A DNA stretch of 63,834 nt from an uncultured Collinsella sp. Its GTDB lineage: Bacteria > Actinomycetota > Coriobacteriia > Coriobacteriales > Coriobacteriaceae. The stretch covers positions 1 to 63,834 of the forward strand of contig CABQAK010000006.1 of NCBI GenBank assembly GCA_902462065.1, in the 5' to 3' direction. The notes below the pieces were generated by a model. It had not been told where the DNA came from and did not search any database. It was given only the letters and a program-made list of their open reading frames with translations. The translations under genes were made by a program, and so were the position numbers. Below, piece by piece: positions 42,115 to 51,737 of this stretch. How positions within the stretch are numbered: the stretch's first letter is position 1; each line of letters begins with the position of its first letter.

Positions 42115-44304
42115 CTAAATAAGCTTCGTGCTTTCAAGCTTTTCGATGATCCAGTCGTTGGCTTTGATGACCGGGCGGCGGAAGACGACGCCAAGGGCCA
42201 GCGACGGAATCAGGTAACTCGCCAAGATACCCAACTCAATCCAGTACTCCATATGGTAGGCGCCGGCCATGGCGGCATGCATGGCGTTGATGCCGTGGGT
42301 AAACGGCAGGAACGGGTAGATCGCCTGGAACACGGGGCCGGTCATCTCGATGGGGAACGTGCCGCCCGAACCGCCGACCTGCATGACCAGCAACACGACG
42401 GCGAGTGCCTTACCGATATCGCCAAACGACACCGTAAGCGTGTAGACGATATTGGAGAACACGAGACTCGCGATCCAGCCCGCCAGCACAAATTGCAGCG
42501 GGTTGTCGCACTGGATGCCAAAGAACAGGATGTCGCCCGCGCACACGAGCGTTGCCTGCAGCAGCGCCAGACCGCCAAAGAACAGGTAACGGCCCAGGTA
42601 GATCTCGTGCAGGCGCACGGGGATAAGCTCGTTGATGAGCTCATCGTCAACCGACACCTTCATCATGGCCGCCAGTACAATCGAGCCGACCCAAAGCGAC
42701 AGAATCGTGTAGAACGGTGCCATGGCCGAACCGTAGTTGCGGATCGGATAGACCGGTTTGCGGTCGAGCGCGACGGGACCGGAAAGCGACACGGCCAGAC
42801 CCTCGGGATCGTTGCCGATCATTGTCTTGATCGTGGCCAGATCGTCCGACATAAGGGCACCGTCGAGGTCGTCCTTAAAGGCGCTGATCTTGTCCGACGC
42901 CTCGCCCAGCTGATCGGAAGCCTTGTTGACCAGCCTTGCGGCCTTAGAGAGACCCTTTGCCAGCGAACCAGATGCGTCGGTCAAGCCGTCTACGGCGCTA
43001 TCCAGGTCGCCCGAGATGCTGTTCAGCGAATCCAAAACGCCCGAAATGGTCTTCTTGAGCTCCTTGGCCTTAACCGAGAACGTGGAATCGTAGTCGGACT
43101 TGGCGCCCGAGATACCAGCCTTGGCATCCGCGATTGCCTGATCGACCTCGGCACGCGACTTGTTAACTTCTGCCATGCCGTCAGAAAGGGACTTTGCGGT
43201 TGCCGTCAGGTCCTTGGCGTTATTGCGATACTCCACTGCGATTCTGCTCAGCGATGTTGCCACAGACTTGAGGCTGTCCTGGAGCTTTTCGTCAGTCAAC
43301 TGATCGGCAAAGCTGCGGAGCTGGTCAGCAGTGGCGTCGATATCGTCGGCACGCGTGTTGAGCGCCGCCGCGGCATCGTTGAGCTGGGACACCGTAAGGT
43401 CCACATGTTGATTCGCGGCATCGAATGCCTTCGCAAGCTCGGCGGACACATTGTCAAACGAGCCCGCGCTTCCGTCAATCGCGGCGTTGATGGCGTCGTT
43501 GGCGTCCTTCAGCGCTTCCTTGGAATCGCTCATACCGCTCTTGGCATGCTCCATCAGCTGCTTAGTCGACTCATCGACCGTGCCCGTCTGCTTGAGCATA
43601 CCGCCCGCCGACGTCAGCGAATCGGACGTGGAACTCAAAATGCCCGCCAGCGACGTCGCGCTGGCCTGAACGTCCTGCAGGTCCTGGACCGAATCGCCCA
43701 GCGTCGAGGACAGGTTGGCGATAAAGTTGCTCACTTGGTCGGTGCTCATGTAGTCGAGCAGGCTGGACACGGTTTTAAGACCGATGGTCGTGATGGTCTT
43801 GGTAAAGGTCTCGTTGACCTGACTCTGGACGGCGCTCGAACCCTTTTCAGTCACGATCTGTGCGATGGCGTTGGCCTTCTGGTTCTCATAGAACTCGATA
43901 TCGGCGTGCTTCACCTCGGTCGAGAAAAGCGTCATCATGTCGGCGCTAAACGTTTTAGGGATAACGACGGCAGCGTAGTACGCGCCCGACTTAACGCCCT
44001 CAATCGCCTTATCGCGGTCGTTGAGGACGACCCAGTCGAAGTTCTCGTTGCCGCGCAGGGTGGCGGTTACGTTTTCGCCCACGTTGACCTCGACGGGAAT
44101 CAGATCGCTCTCGTAACCCTCATCGGTGTTGACCACTGCAATCTTAAGGTTGCCGGTATTGCCGTAGGGATCCCAGCTTCCGGCGATGTTAAACCATGCA
44201 TAGAGACATGGCACGATGATCAGGCCCATCACGACGACCATGCCGATCACGGAGCGAGACACGTTTTGGACATCGCGCTTAAACAGGTGCAGGATGTTTT
44301 TCAT
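42115..44304 (-). CDS. YhgE/Pip-family membrane protein (second of pair)
   Basis: 729 residues. N-terminal span (SRSVIGMVVVMGLIIVPCLYAWFNI) followed by WDPYGNTGNLKIAVVN, the YhgE/Pip hallmark; a long helical extracytoplasmic region (about 200-510) of repeated Ala/Ser/Asp heptads; then five C-terminal membrane segments of ABC-2 type (YTILSLWVGSIVLAAMM to YLIPSLALGVVF). Relatives include the phage infection protein and ESX-type secretion accessory proteins. ATG 44304 follows the upstream TAA directly, with AAAGGAGG just before. Role unknown; likely an envelope export or secretion component. Confidence 0.88.
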   Translation of the reverse strand: MKNILHLFKRDVQNVSRSVIGMVVVMGLIIVPCLYAWFNIAGSWDPYGNTGNLKIAVVNTDEGYESDLIPVEVNVGENVTATLRGNENFDWVVLNDRDKAIEGVKSGAYYAAVVIPKTFSADMMTLFSTEVKHADIEFYENQKANAIAQIVTEKGSSAVQSQVNETFTKTITTIGLKTVSSLLDYMSTDQVSNFIANLSSTLGDSVQDLQDVQASATSLAGILSSTSDSLTSAGGMLKQTGTVDESTKQLMEHAKSGMSDSKEALKDANDAINAAIDGSAGSFDNVSAELAKAFDAANQHVDLTVSQLNDAAAALNTRADDIDATADQLRSFADQLTDEKLQDSLKSVATSLSRIAVEYRNNAKDLTATAKSLSDGMAEVNKSRAEVDQAIADAKAGISGAKSDYDSTFSVKAKELKKTISGVLDSLNSISGDLDSAVDGLTDASGSLAKGLSKAARLVNKASDQLGEASDKISAFKDDLDGALMSDDLATIKTMIGNDPEGLAVSLSGPVALDRKPVYPIRNYGSAMAPFYTILSLWVGSIVLAAMMKVSVDDELINELIPVRLHEIYLGRYLFFGGLALLQATLVCAGDILFFGIQCDNPLQFVLAGWIASLVFSNIVYTLTVSFGDIGKALAVVLLVMQVGGSGGTFPIEMTGPVFQAIYPFLPFTHGINAMHAAMAGAYHMEYWIELGILASYLIPSLALGVVFRRPVIKANDWIIEKLESTKLI

Positions 44305-47130
44305 TTATGCCTCACCTCCTTTAGAGTGCTTGCCAAGCGGGGTGGTGTCCCCGTCGTTTCCGTTTACGTTGTCAGCGCCGTCGGCATCTTGAGCCTTACG
44401 ATGCGCACCGATATGCGGCAGACGGCTCGTAGGCTGTTCGCCTCCCTTGGCGCCACGCTCGCTGGCGTTGAGACCAAACATGCGACGGGCGGCAGGGATC
44501 GCCGCCGTGTGCTCGCGCATCTCGCGGCGAAGGTCCTCGTCCGAAAGCGCCGAGATACGCATCTGGGTATTGAGGCTCGCACGGATGTATTCGATGTTGA
44601 TGAGCCAGCCGCAGATGGCGATAACCGAAATGATCCAGATAACGAGCAGGATGATCTTGCCGTTATTGTCGATATCGAGCACCGTCGAAAGCACAAAGAG
44701 CAGAACCTGCACGCCTACCACGGCGGCAAAACCGCCCTTGATGTAGTACGGGTAGCGATGCTCAAACGCCACGGCATGATCGAGCAGCTCGCGACGGTAC
44801 GAATCCGAATCGAGCATGACGCGCATGGCCGTGCGCAGCGAATAGCGCTGGCGCGGTAGGTCGTTGGACTCGCAGATCATTAGGCCCGTCGTGGAAAGCT
44901 GCTTATCAAAGAGCAGATTGAGGTTGAGCAGCAACGGGCGCAGCTGCAGACCGATAAAGAGCGCGATGGCAAGGAACACGCCCAGGACGCACAGGTTGAA
45001 CAGGTAGTTGAACGAATACATGCCACCGACGGTCTCGCGCAGCAGGTTGATGCCATAAGTGAAGGGCAGCAGCGGATGCAGCCATTGGAAGAAGCCGGGC
45101 ATCATCTCGATGGGATACATGCCCGACGAGCCGGGGATCTGCACAATGACGAGGATGACGCCAATGGCTTTACCGATATGCTTAAACGTGGTGGACAGCG
45201 CATAGATGATATTGACGTAGGTGAATGAAATCGCGATGCCGCCCAGCACGAACAGCAGCGGGTTAACGCACTGTACGCCAATGACCAAATCTCCCACCGT
45301 AACGATAATGGCCTGGAACGCGCCCAGGATCACCAGCAGCAGCCAGCGGCCAAAGTAGCCCTGACGCGCCGTAAAGCTACCGATGCCCTCGCGGTCGACC
45401 TCGAGTTTATAGATAGCGATGAGCACATAGCCGCCCACCCACAGCGCCAGATTGGTGTAGAAGGGCGCGATGCCCGAGCCAAAGCTCTTGACCGGATAGA
45501 TTGACTTGGACGTCAGCTCAACCGGAGATGCCATGAAATCTGCCACGTCATTGACGTCGACGTCCATGAGGTCGGCTAACTCGCCCATAGACTCAGAGGT
45601 CTGCAGCGCCGCAATGTCATTGGCGGCGGTCGCGAGCTTGTCCTGAACCTTGGCAAGGGAGGCGTCGGTTTGGGATAGCGTGGTCTTTGCCTGCTTGAGC
45701 GTGGCGTCGAGCTGCGCTAGCGTGCCGCGCGCGCTCGCTATCGTGGGGGTCATACCCGACACAATGCCGGTCAAATCGCCCGAAACGGCGGCAAAGGAGT
45801 CAAGCGCGCTCGAAGCCTTCGGAAGTGCGTTCTGACCCAGATCGGTCTGAGCCTGACCGAGGTTAGCCGTACCGGTCTGAATTGCCGCGTTGAGTGCGTT
45901 GCTCGCGTTCGAGATTGCCGTAGCGTCGTTTGCCATGGCGCTCGACTGTGCAGAAAGGCCATCCTTGATGCTCTGCAGCTTCTGGTTTTGCTCGCGAAGC
46001 GAATCGATGGTCGATACAATGCGCGCGTCAATTTCCTCGGAACCTGTCGACGTGTCATTAACGAGAATCTCCAAGTGCCCGATAACGGCCTTATTGTGAT
46101 CGATCGTCGCCTGGAGAGACTCGAGCGAGTTGTCGATGCGGGTGGTCGTAGATGTGACCGTACCCGTTAGCTTGCCAATCGCAGCGTTCGCGGAGGCTGA
46201 CGTCTTGGTGAGTGCAAGGCTACCTTCCGAGAGTGCCTTGGAGAGCGAGGTGATAGAGTTGCCCGCCGTGGCGCGAGCCTCGCCCAGCAGGTCGTTGCCC
46301 TGGGAGATCGCCTGCGTTAGAGAGGGCGCCTGCCCCTGCAGGCCCGCCAGCGCAGCATCGGCCGAAGCAATCGAGCTACTCGTCTTGTCGATGGCGGTGT
46401 TCATGTCGCCGATGGAATCGCGTACTTCGCCCAGGGTATCAGACGCCTCGGACACCGAGCCCGCCAGCGAATCCCGGGTCTGGTTCGCCTTGTCTTTAAG
46501 GTCGATGCCAGCATCTTTGGCAATGCCCGCGACGGTCTCGCCCACCGTGGAGACAAACTCCGAGTTGATCTGCTCCTCGATGGTATTGGCACCAGTGTCG
46601 GTGACCTTGGGCGCAATAGCGCTCTTCTTCTCGTTGACGTAATAGGTGAGCTTCGGCTGATGGTAATTGCCATCGAGCATCGAAACAAGATTGTCGGAGA
46701 AGTTCTTGGGGATTACGATGGCCGCATAGTACTCACCACTCTCGACGCCCTCTTTGGCATCGGCGGCCGAATCGACGAAGGTCCAGCCCAGCTGATCGTT
46801 CTCCTTGAGCTGATCGACGACCTGGTCGCCCGCGTTGAGCTCGCCCACCAAGTCATTCTGAGTGCCCTGATCGTTGTTGGCGATGGCAATCTTGATACCT
46901 TGGGTGTTTCCGTACGGATCCCAGTTTGCCACGATGTTGTACCAGGCATACAGCGAGGGGATAACGCACACGCCCAGGGTAACCACCAAGGCGACGGGGT
47001 TCACAAGCAGTCGCTTAATGTCGCGCTTGAATATCGCAAAGGAGACCTTTGCGTTGGATAGTTTGCTGCCGAGACTCACGCTTGGACCATCCATCCTGTC
47101 GTTGAATCGAATCGTACTATCGACAACCAT
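44305..47130 (-). CDS. YhgE/Pip-family membrane protein (first of pair)
   Basis: About 941 residues. The start is uncertain: ATG 47130 (MVVDSTIRF), ATG 47094 (MDGPSVSLG) and TTG 47163 share the frame and none has a strong ribosome binding site. Same architecture as the following gene: N-terminal span and WDPYGNTQGIKIAIANND, long helical outside region (about 210-540), ABC-2-like membrane block, plus an extra C-terminal part with two more spans (about 830-890) and a charged tail. It ends one base before the start of its partner, so the two are coupled and may form a heterodimer. TGTACA repeats lie upstream. Confidence 0.85.
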   Translation of the reverse strand: MVVDSTIRFNDRMDGPSVSLGSKLSNAKVSFAIFKRDIKRLLVNPVALVVTLGVCVIPSLYAWYNIVANWDPYGNTQGIKIAIANNDQGTQNDLVGELNAGDQVVDQLKENDQLGWTFVDSAADAKEGVESGEYYAAIVIPKNFSDNLVSMLDGNYHQPKLTYYVNEKKSAIAPKVTDTGANTIEEQINSEFVSTVGETVAGIAKDAGIDLKDKANQTRDSLAGSVSEASDTLGEVRDSIGDMNTAIDKTSSSIASADAALAGLQGQAPSLTQAISQGNDLLGEARATAGNSITSLSKALSEGSLALTKTSASANAAIGKLTGTVTSTTTRIDNSLESLQATIDHNKAVIGHLEILVNDTSTGSEEIDARIVSTIDSLREQNQKLQSIKDGLSAQSSAMANDATAISNASNALNAAIQTGTANLGQAQTDLGQNALPKASSALDSFAAVSGDLTGIVSGMTPTIASARGTLAQLDATLKQAKTTLSQTDASLAKVQDKLATAANDIAALQTSESMGELADLMDVDVNDVADFMASPVELTSKSIYPVKSFGSGIAPFYTNLALWVGGYVLIAIYKLEVDREGIGSFTARQGYFGRWLLLVILGAFQAIIVTVGDLVIGVQCVNPLLFVLGGIAISFTYVNIIYALSTTFKHIGKAIGVILVIVQIPGSSGMYPIEMMPGFFQWLHPLLPFTYGINLLRETVGGMYSFNYLFNLCVLGVFLAIALFIGLQLRPLLLNLNLLFDKQLSTTGLMICESNDLPRQRYSLRTAMRVMLDSDSYRRELLDHAVAFEHRYPYYIKGGFAAVVGVQVLLFVLSTVLDIDNNGKIILLVIWIISVIAICGWLINIEYIRASLNTQMRISALSDEDLRREMREHTAAIPAARRMFGLNASERGAKGGEQPTSRLPHIGAHRKAQDADGADNVNGNDGDTTPLGKHSKGGEA

Positions 47131-47209
47131 TGTACGTAGGCGCTTTAGTGCCTCGCGGCACAATGGTGCTGAGTTTTGCGGGTAGCAATATACTACGAAG
47201 ATGAGTTAG

Positions 47210-47223
47210 TGTACAGTTGTACA
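47210..47223 (-). promoter_or_regulatory. TGTACA pair upstream of the yhgE operon
   Basis: Two TGTACA palindromes (47210-47215 and 47218-47223) two bases apart form a near-symmetrical 14-bp site. On the minus strand it precedes TATATT by about 15 bases, so it could be an operator at the promoter. Confidence 0.4.
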
Positions 47224-47282
47224 GTATCTTTAATTTCAGCAGGTCACAAAACCACAGCCCGCACAAATTAGCAATCCGAATA

Positions 47283-47334
47283 GTCATTGGGAACGTTCTT
47301 AAACGACTAGTCAAACAAGAACGTCCCCGATGAC
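47283..47334. repeat. 18-bp imperfect inverted repeat
   Basis: 47283-47300 pairs with 47317-47334 at 16 of 18 positions (GGGAACGTTCTT type arms). It lies in the 400-base gap between htpG and the yhgE operon, which also holds the 116-nt element and a small hairpin (CCGTCGTT/AACGACGG near 47493-47514). Confidence 0.5.
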
Positions 47335-47371
47335 TACTTAGGGCCACGAAAGCGTCGCAGGTTGAGCATAA

Positions 47372-47487
47372 GTCAGCGAAAACGCCCCTGAGCGAGCAAG
47401 GTGACGTGAAAGAGGAGGGAAGCGTACTTTGGTACGCGACCGACGATTGAACGTCAGATTGCCGCTTAGGGGCGTTTGCAGCGTCGA
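47372..47487 (-). repeat. 116-nt structured repeat, copy 2 (after htpG)
   Basis: Ends match copy 1 (41968-42084) with one difference per end; the outer stem here is AAACGCCCCTGAGCG with CGCTTAGGGGCGTTT. The central 34 bases are unrelated to copy 1 but also form a hairpin (GCGTAC-TTTG-GTACGC). It lies 75 bases past the htpG stop on the minus strand. Confidence 0.75.
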
Positions 47488-47562
47488 CCGGTCCGTCGTT
47501 CGTTAGAACGACGGAACCAATAGGTTCGTTAGAACGGCGGACCCAAAGGCGTAACTACTTAA

Positions 47563-49587
47563 CTACATCAAGTTGCAAACAGCCGCCGCGAAGGCAACGG
47601 GGTCCTCGGGGAGGATACCCTCGACCAGCAGGGCCTGATCGTAGAGCAGGCCGGAGTACTGCTTGATCTTGTCGGCGTCACCTGCCTTCTGGGCAGCGAC
47701 AAGCTTGTCAAAGACCGGGTGCTTGGCGTTGAGCTCGAGCACGCGCTGGCTCTTGGGCATGCCGTCGGGCGCGCCCTCGGGCCCCTTCTGGAGCACCTTC
47801 TCCATCTCGAGCGAAAGCGGACCCTCGGTGGTGATGCAAGCGGGGGCATCGGTCAGGCGCGCGGAGACGGCAACTTTCTCGACCTTGTCACCGAGCGCCT
47901 CCTTCATAGCGCTAAAGAGGTCCTCGTTTTCCTTGGTGGCGTCCTCGGCCTCCTTCTTCTCGTCCTCGGTCGCCAGATCAAGATCGCCAGTCGCAACGTT
48001 CTTGAGCTCCAGGTGACGATCCTCGACCTCGGGCTCGGCACCGTCGGCAACGGCCTTTTCGGCAGCCTCGCGGGCGGCGTCGTCCTCGTAGATCTTGGGC
48101 ATATCGGCGGCCACGTACTCACGCATAGCCTGGAACGTGAACTCATCCACATCCTGCGTCAGCAACAGCACGTCATAGCCGCGCTCGAGCACGCCCTTTA
48201 CCACGGGCATCTTGGCCAAGCGCTCACGCGAGTCGCCGGCGGCGTAGTAGATGGCCTTCTGATCCTCGGGCATGCCCTTGGCATACTCGGCCAGGGTGAT
48301 CATCTTCTGCTCCTTGGCAGACCAGAACAGCAGCAGGTCGGCGAGCTCGTCGGCCTTCATGCCGTAACTCGAGTAGATGCCGTACTTCAGACCGCGACCA
48401 AAGTTCTCAAAGAACTTCTCGTATGCCTCGCGGTCGTTGTCGCGCATGTCCTCAAGATCGGCAGTGATCTTCTTCTCGACACGCTTGGCAATGGCCTTGA
48501 GCTGACGGTTCTGTTGCAGCGTCTCACGCGAGATGTTGAGCGTCACGTCGGCAGAGTCCACGACACCGCGCACAAAGTTGTAGTAGTCGGGCAGCAGGTC
48601 GTCGCACTTCTCCATAATCAGCACGTTGGAACTGTAGAGCGCCAGGCCCTTCTCGTAGTCCTTGCTGTACAGATCGAACGGGGCGCGACCCGGCACAAAC
48701 AGCAGCGCATCGTACTCAAGCGTACCCTCGGCATGGAAGCTGATAGTGCGCGCGGGATCGTCAAAGTCGTGGAACGTGGACTTGTAGAACTCGTTGTAAT
48801 CCTTCTGCTCAACGTCGGAGCTGCGCTTTTTCCAGATCGGCGTCATGGAGTTGATGGTCTCGAGCTCCTGGTAGTCCTCGTACTCGGGCTTGTAGTCGTC
48901 GCCGGCGTCCTCGGGCTTGGGTTTCTGGCGGCTCTTGCTCACCATCATCTGAATCGGGTAGCGCACATAGTTGCTGTACTGCTGAATCAGGCTCTTGAGG
49001 CCCCACTCGGTCAGGAAGCGATCGTAGGTCTCGGCCTCGCCGTCGGCGTCGAGCTTCTCGTTCTCGCGCAGCGTCAGGATGACATCGGTGCCGTGCTCGG
49101 CGCGCTCGCCGTCTTCGATGGTGTAACCCTCAAGACCATCAGACTCCCACACGTGAGCGGTGTCCTCGCCATAAGCGCGGCTGACGACCTTTACGTGGCT
49201 GGCGACCATAAAGGCGGAGTAGAAGCCCACGCCAAACTGGCCGATGATGTCGACATCGGAGCCCTGTTGCTCGGCGTTCTCGGTCTTAAACTCCTCGGAG
49301 CCGGAATGGGCGATGGTGCCCAGATTGCGCTCGAGCTCCTCGGCGGTCATGCCAATGCCGTTATCCGAGATGGTAATGGTGCGGGCGTCTTTATCAAAAG
49401 AGACGCGAATAGCCAGGTCGCCCTGGTCGAGTTTGACACTCGGGTCCTGCAGGCTCTTAAAGTTGAGCTTGTCGACGGCGTCGCTCGCATTAGAGATAAG
49501 CTCGCGCAGGAAGATTTCCTTATTGGTGTAGATGGAGTTGATCATGAGGTCGAGCAGTTTTTTGCTCTCGGTCTTAAATTGACGCAT
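47563..49587 (-). CDS. htpG: Molecular chaperone HtpG (bacterial Hsp90)
   Basis: 674 residues. GHKL ATPase domain with ELISNASDAVDKL, TISDNGIGM, GTIAHSGSEEF and GQFGVGFYSAFMV; middle domain with SRETLQQNRQLKAI and the conserved NFVRGVVDS; C-terminal dimerisation domain ending PVAFAAAVCNLM. An acidic Glu/Asp/Lys-rich linker (about 515-560) is longer than in E. coli HtpG. It remodels client proteins under stress. AAAGGA precedes ATG 49587. No CIRCE element is seen in the 200-base upstream gap. Confidence 0.97.
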   Translation of the reverse strand: MRQFKTESKKLLDLMINSIYTNKEIFLRELISNASDAVDKLNFKSLQDPSVKLDQGDLAIRVSFDKDARTITISDNGIGMTAEELERNLGTIAHSGSEEFKTENAEQQGSDVDIIGQFGVGFYSAFMVASHVKVVSRAYGEDTAHVWESDGLEGYTIEDGERAEHGTDVILTLRENEKLDADGEAETYDRFLTEWGLKSLIQQYSNYVRYPIQMMVSKSRQKPKPEDAGDDYKPEYEDYQELETINSMTPIWKKRSSDVEQKDYNEFYKSTFHDFDDPARTISFHAEGTLEYDALLFVPGRAPFDLYSKDYEKGLALYSSNVLIMEKCDDLLPDYYNFVRGVVDSADVTLNISRETLQQNRQLKAIAKRVEKKITADLEDMRDNDREAYEKFFENFGRGLKYGIYSSYGMKADELADLLLFWSAKEQKMITLAEYAKGMPEDQKAIYYAAGDSRERLAKMPVVKGVLERGYDVLLLTQDVDEFTFQAMREYVAADMPKIYEDDAAREAAEKAVADGAEPEVEDRHLELKNVATGDLDLATEDEKKEAEDATKENEDLFSAMKEALGDKVEKVAVSARLTDAPACITTEGPLSLEMEKVLQKGPEGAPDGMPKSQRVLELNAKHPVFDKLVAAQKAGDADKIKQYSGLLYDQALLVEGILPEDPVAFAAAVCNLM

Positions 49588-49789
49588 GTGCAGTCCTTTC
49601 GCGCTACCCCCGTCCGCAAAAACGGCCCGGTTGCCCGAGCCGCATCGCAGACCTGCTATGTCCAGACTTAGATTTTATAACCCATTAGCGCGCATATATA
49701 CATACGGAATCGAAAAACTGTATGTCCAAACGCTCTGATACGCCAATTGCCAAGGAGTGTCCCCGACTGCCGGCAGGAAAGGAACGTCC

Positions 49790-50290
49790 CTATCTGCCAT
49801 CTACGCGCTTGGCCATCCAAGCATGGGGCTGGCCCTCGTCTTCGTAGTCCACCGGGGCAATCTGCGTGTAGCCCGCCTTGGCATAGAGCGGCAGCACGTA
49901 TTCCTGCGCATGCAGCTTAATGAGCTTGGCGCCGGCATCACGCGCGCGCGTATCACTGGCCTCGACAATCTTGCTCGCCAGACCGCGACGGCGCATGCTC
50001 GGCAGCACAGCCACGCGCCCCATAATGTAGGTCTCCCCCGCCGCGACGCCTTCGTCCAAGTCGCACGCCGGCGACACCGGAGCCTCCGCGTCAGCCGCAC
50101 GCTCAAGCTCTTCGGGAAACACGCGCGAGCAACCGGCAAGCTCGCCGTCTACATAGAGCGTCACATGAATGCAGTTCGGATCCTCGTCGATAGCGTCAAA
50201 CTCGTTCTCGTAGCCCTGCTCGTCCATAAAAACGACGCGGCGCACCAACGCCGCGTCATCAAAGCATCCCGTCTTAAGTTGGATATCCAT
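49790..50290 (-). CDS. GNAT-family N-acetyltransferase (ElaA-like)
   Basis: 166 residues. Acetyl-CoA-binding motif A is IMGRVAVLPSMRRRGLASKIV, followed by LHAQEYVLPLYAKAGY, as in the ElaA/YjcF group. The N-terminal VRRVVFMDEQGYENEFDAIDEDPNC is the typical substrate-side loop of that group. AAAGGG precedes ATG 50290. Substrate unknown. It follows the CpsB-like gene with a 40-base gap. Confidence 0.88.
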   Translation of the reverse strand: MDIQLKTGCFDDAALVRRVVFMDEQGYENEFDAIDEDPNCIHVTLYVDGELAGCSRVFPEELERAADAEAPVSPACDLDEGVAAGETYIMGRVAVLPSMRRRGLASKIVEASDTRARDAGAKLIKLHAQEYVLPLYAKAGYTQIAPVDYEDEGQPHAWMAKRVDGR

Positions 50291-50329
50291 GGCTGCCCTT
50301 TCATTCAATGCGAACGTTAGGGACAGATT

Positions 50330-50980
50330 TTAGCGAAAATGAGCTCCGCGCACGCTAAACTTCGCGCGAGCCTTCGCCAGGCAGTCGTAATGACCCACGT
50401 TATGGGCATCGCTCGCGATGAAGCTGTACAGGTTCTGATCGAACAGGCGCTGTGCCGGCTTTTTCTCGCGACCAAAGCGACCGCCGGCAATAAAGTCCGC
50501 CGAAGCCTGCAGCTTGCAGCCCATATCGACCAGGCGCTCCGCCACGCTTACATCCTTTTGAACCGCACGATAGCGCTCAGGATGAGCGATGATCACCTGG
50601 TAGCCACGGCACTGCAAATCGTAAATCGTGTTCTCGTACTCTCTAAACGCATACGCATCGGCATGCGTCGAAAGCTCGAGCAGAAACTCGTTGGTCCCAT
50701 CGAAATGCAAGTGATCCGCGGCATCGATACCAAGCTCAACGAGCTTTCGATGGTTGACCTCGAAGCCCATCTGGAGCGGAAAACCGTCAGCGTTATCGCG
50801 CAGCAGCTCAAAGGCATCCCACATCTTGTCGTAATCAAAATAGGGATCACGGCAGTGAGGAGTGCAAACGATTCTGGTTACACCGGCCCGCTTGGCAGCC
50901 TCGAGCATCGCCAAGCTCTCTTCGAGATCGGCGGCGCCGTCGTCTACACCCGGCAAGATATGGCAATGAATGTCACGCAT
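50330..50980 (-). CDS. cpsB: CpsB/YwqE-type PHP tyrosine-protein phosphatase
   Basis: 216 residues. PHP metal-binding motifs: DIHCHILPGVDDGA at the N-terminus, CTPHC, a middle Glu/His (MGFEVNHRK), IAHPERY and SDAHN near the C-terminus. These manganese enzymes remove phosphate from the tyrosine tail of the neighbouring BY-kinase. It follows that kinase by 17 bases. Capsule synthesis genes themselves are not seen in the window. Confidence 0.9.
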   Translation of the reverse strand: MRDIHCHILPGVDDGAADLEESLAMLEAAKRAGVTRIVCTPHCRDPYFDYDKMWDAFELLRDNADGFPLQMGFEVNHRKLVELGIDAADHLHFDGTNEFLLELSTHADAYAFREYENTIYDLQCRGYQVIIAHPERYRAVQKDVSVAERLVDMGCKLQASADFIAGGRFGREKKPAQRLFDQNLYSFIASDAHNVGHYDCLAKARAKFSVRGAHFR

Positions 50981-50997
50981 AGGTCAGCCTTAATCAA

Positions 50998-51735
50998 CTA
51001 AACGTTTGCTCGGTTGGTGAAGATGCCCTTTTTGGAAGTGCCCTGATCGTCGGAGCCCTTCTTAACCTTCTTACCGTCCTTGGTGTAGTAAGAATAGTAG
51101 TACTCGCTGGTCTCGGTCTCACAGTAATTCATGACGGTACCGATGAGCTTGACCTTCTCGGACTTCTTAAGCTGGGCGATAGCGTTGAGCGCCTCTTCGC
51201 GCTTGGTAAAGTCCTCGCGCACCACGAACAGCGCGCCGTCGGTCAGGCTGGCAATCTCGGCAGCATCGATGAAGGTGCCGACCGGAGGAGCATCGAAGAT
51301 GACGTACTGGAACTTAGCAGACAGTGCCTTGACCAGCTTGGCAAAGCGATGGGAGACGATGATGTCGGCAGGATTGGGAATATGCGGCTCGGCATCGAGG
51401 AAGTAGAAATTCTTCTGACCTGTCTCGACAATCGCCTGGTCGATAGAAACCTGCTCGGACAGGACTGCATAGAGTCCGCCGCGGGAGCGGACGCCGAGCA
51501 TATCGGCAAGGGACCTGCGACGCATATCAGCCTCGACCAGCAGGACACTCTTGCCGCTCGTGGCGATTGCCTGAGCAAGATTAATGGAAACCGTAGACTT
51601 GCCCTCGTTGGGAATCGAGGAGGTAACGGTGATGGTGCGAATGGGGTCGTCCACGCTCGCAAAGCGGATGTTGGCCAGAAGGGTCTTGGCGGCATTCTGC
51701 ACAACGAGCTTATCGGTGTTCTTTGCCTTAGCCAT
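50998..51735 (-). CDS. cpsD: CpsD-type bacterial tyrosine kinase
   Basis: 245 residues. Walker A SSIPNEGKSTVSINLA, Walker A' LLVEADMRRRSL, Walker B YVIFDAPPVGTF, and a C-terminal tyrosine cluster (SEYYYSYYTKDGKK) that is the autophosphorylation site. It needs the membrane activator CpsC, encoded two bases upstream, and controls polysaccharide chain length and export. The kinase core is complete. Confidence 0.93.
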   Translation of the reverse strand: MAKAKNTDKLVVQNAAKTLLANIRFASVDDPIRTITVTSSIPNEGKSTVSINLAQAIATSGKSVLLVEADMRRRSLADMLGVRSRGGLYAVLSEQVSIDQAIVETGQKNFYFLDAEPHIPNPADIIVSHRFAKLVKALSAKFQYVIFDAPPVGTFIDAAEIASLTDGALFVVREDFTKREEALNAIAQLKKSEKVKLIGTVMNYCETETSEYYYSYYTKDGKKVKKGSDDQGTSKKGIFTNRANV

Positions 51736-51737
51736 GC

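Noticed and set aside
49588..49789. CIRCE heat-shock operator before htpG
   Set aside because: The TTAGCACTC/GAGTGCTAA pair is not present; only a loose TTAGCGC is seen.
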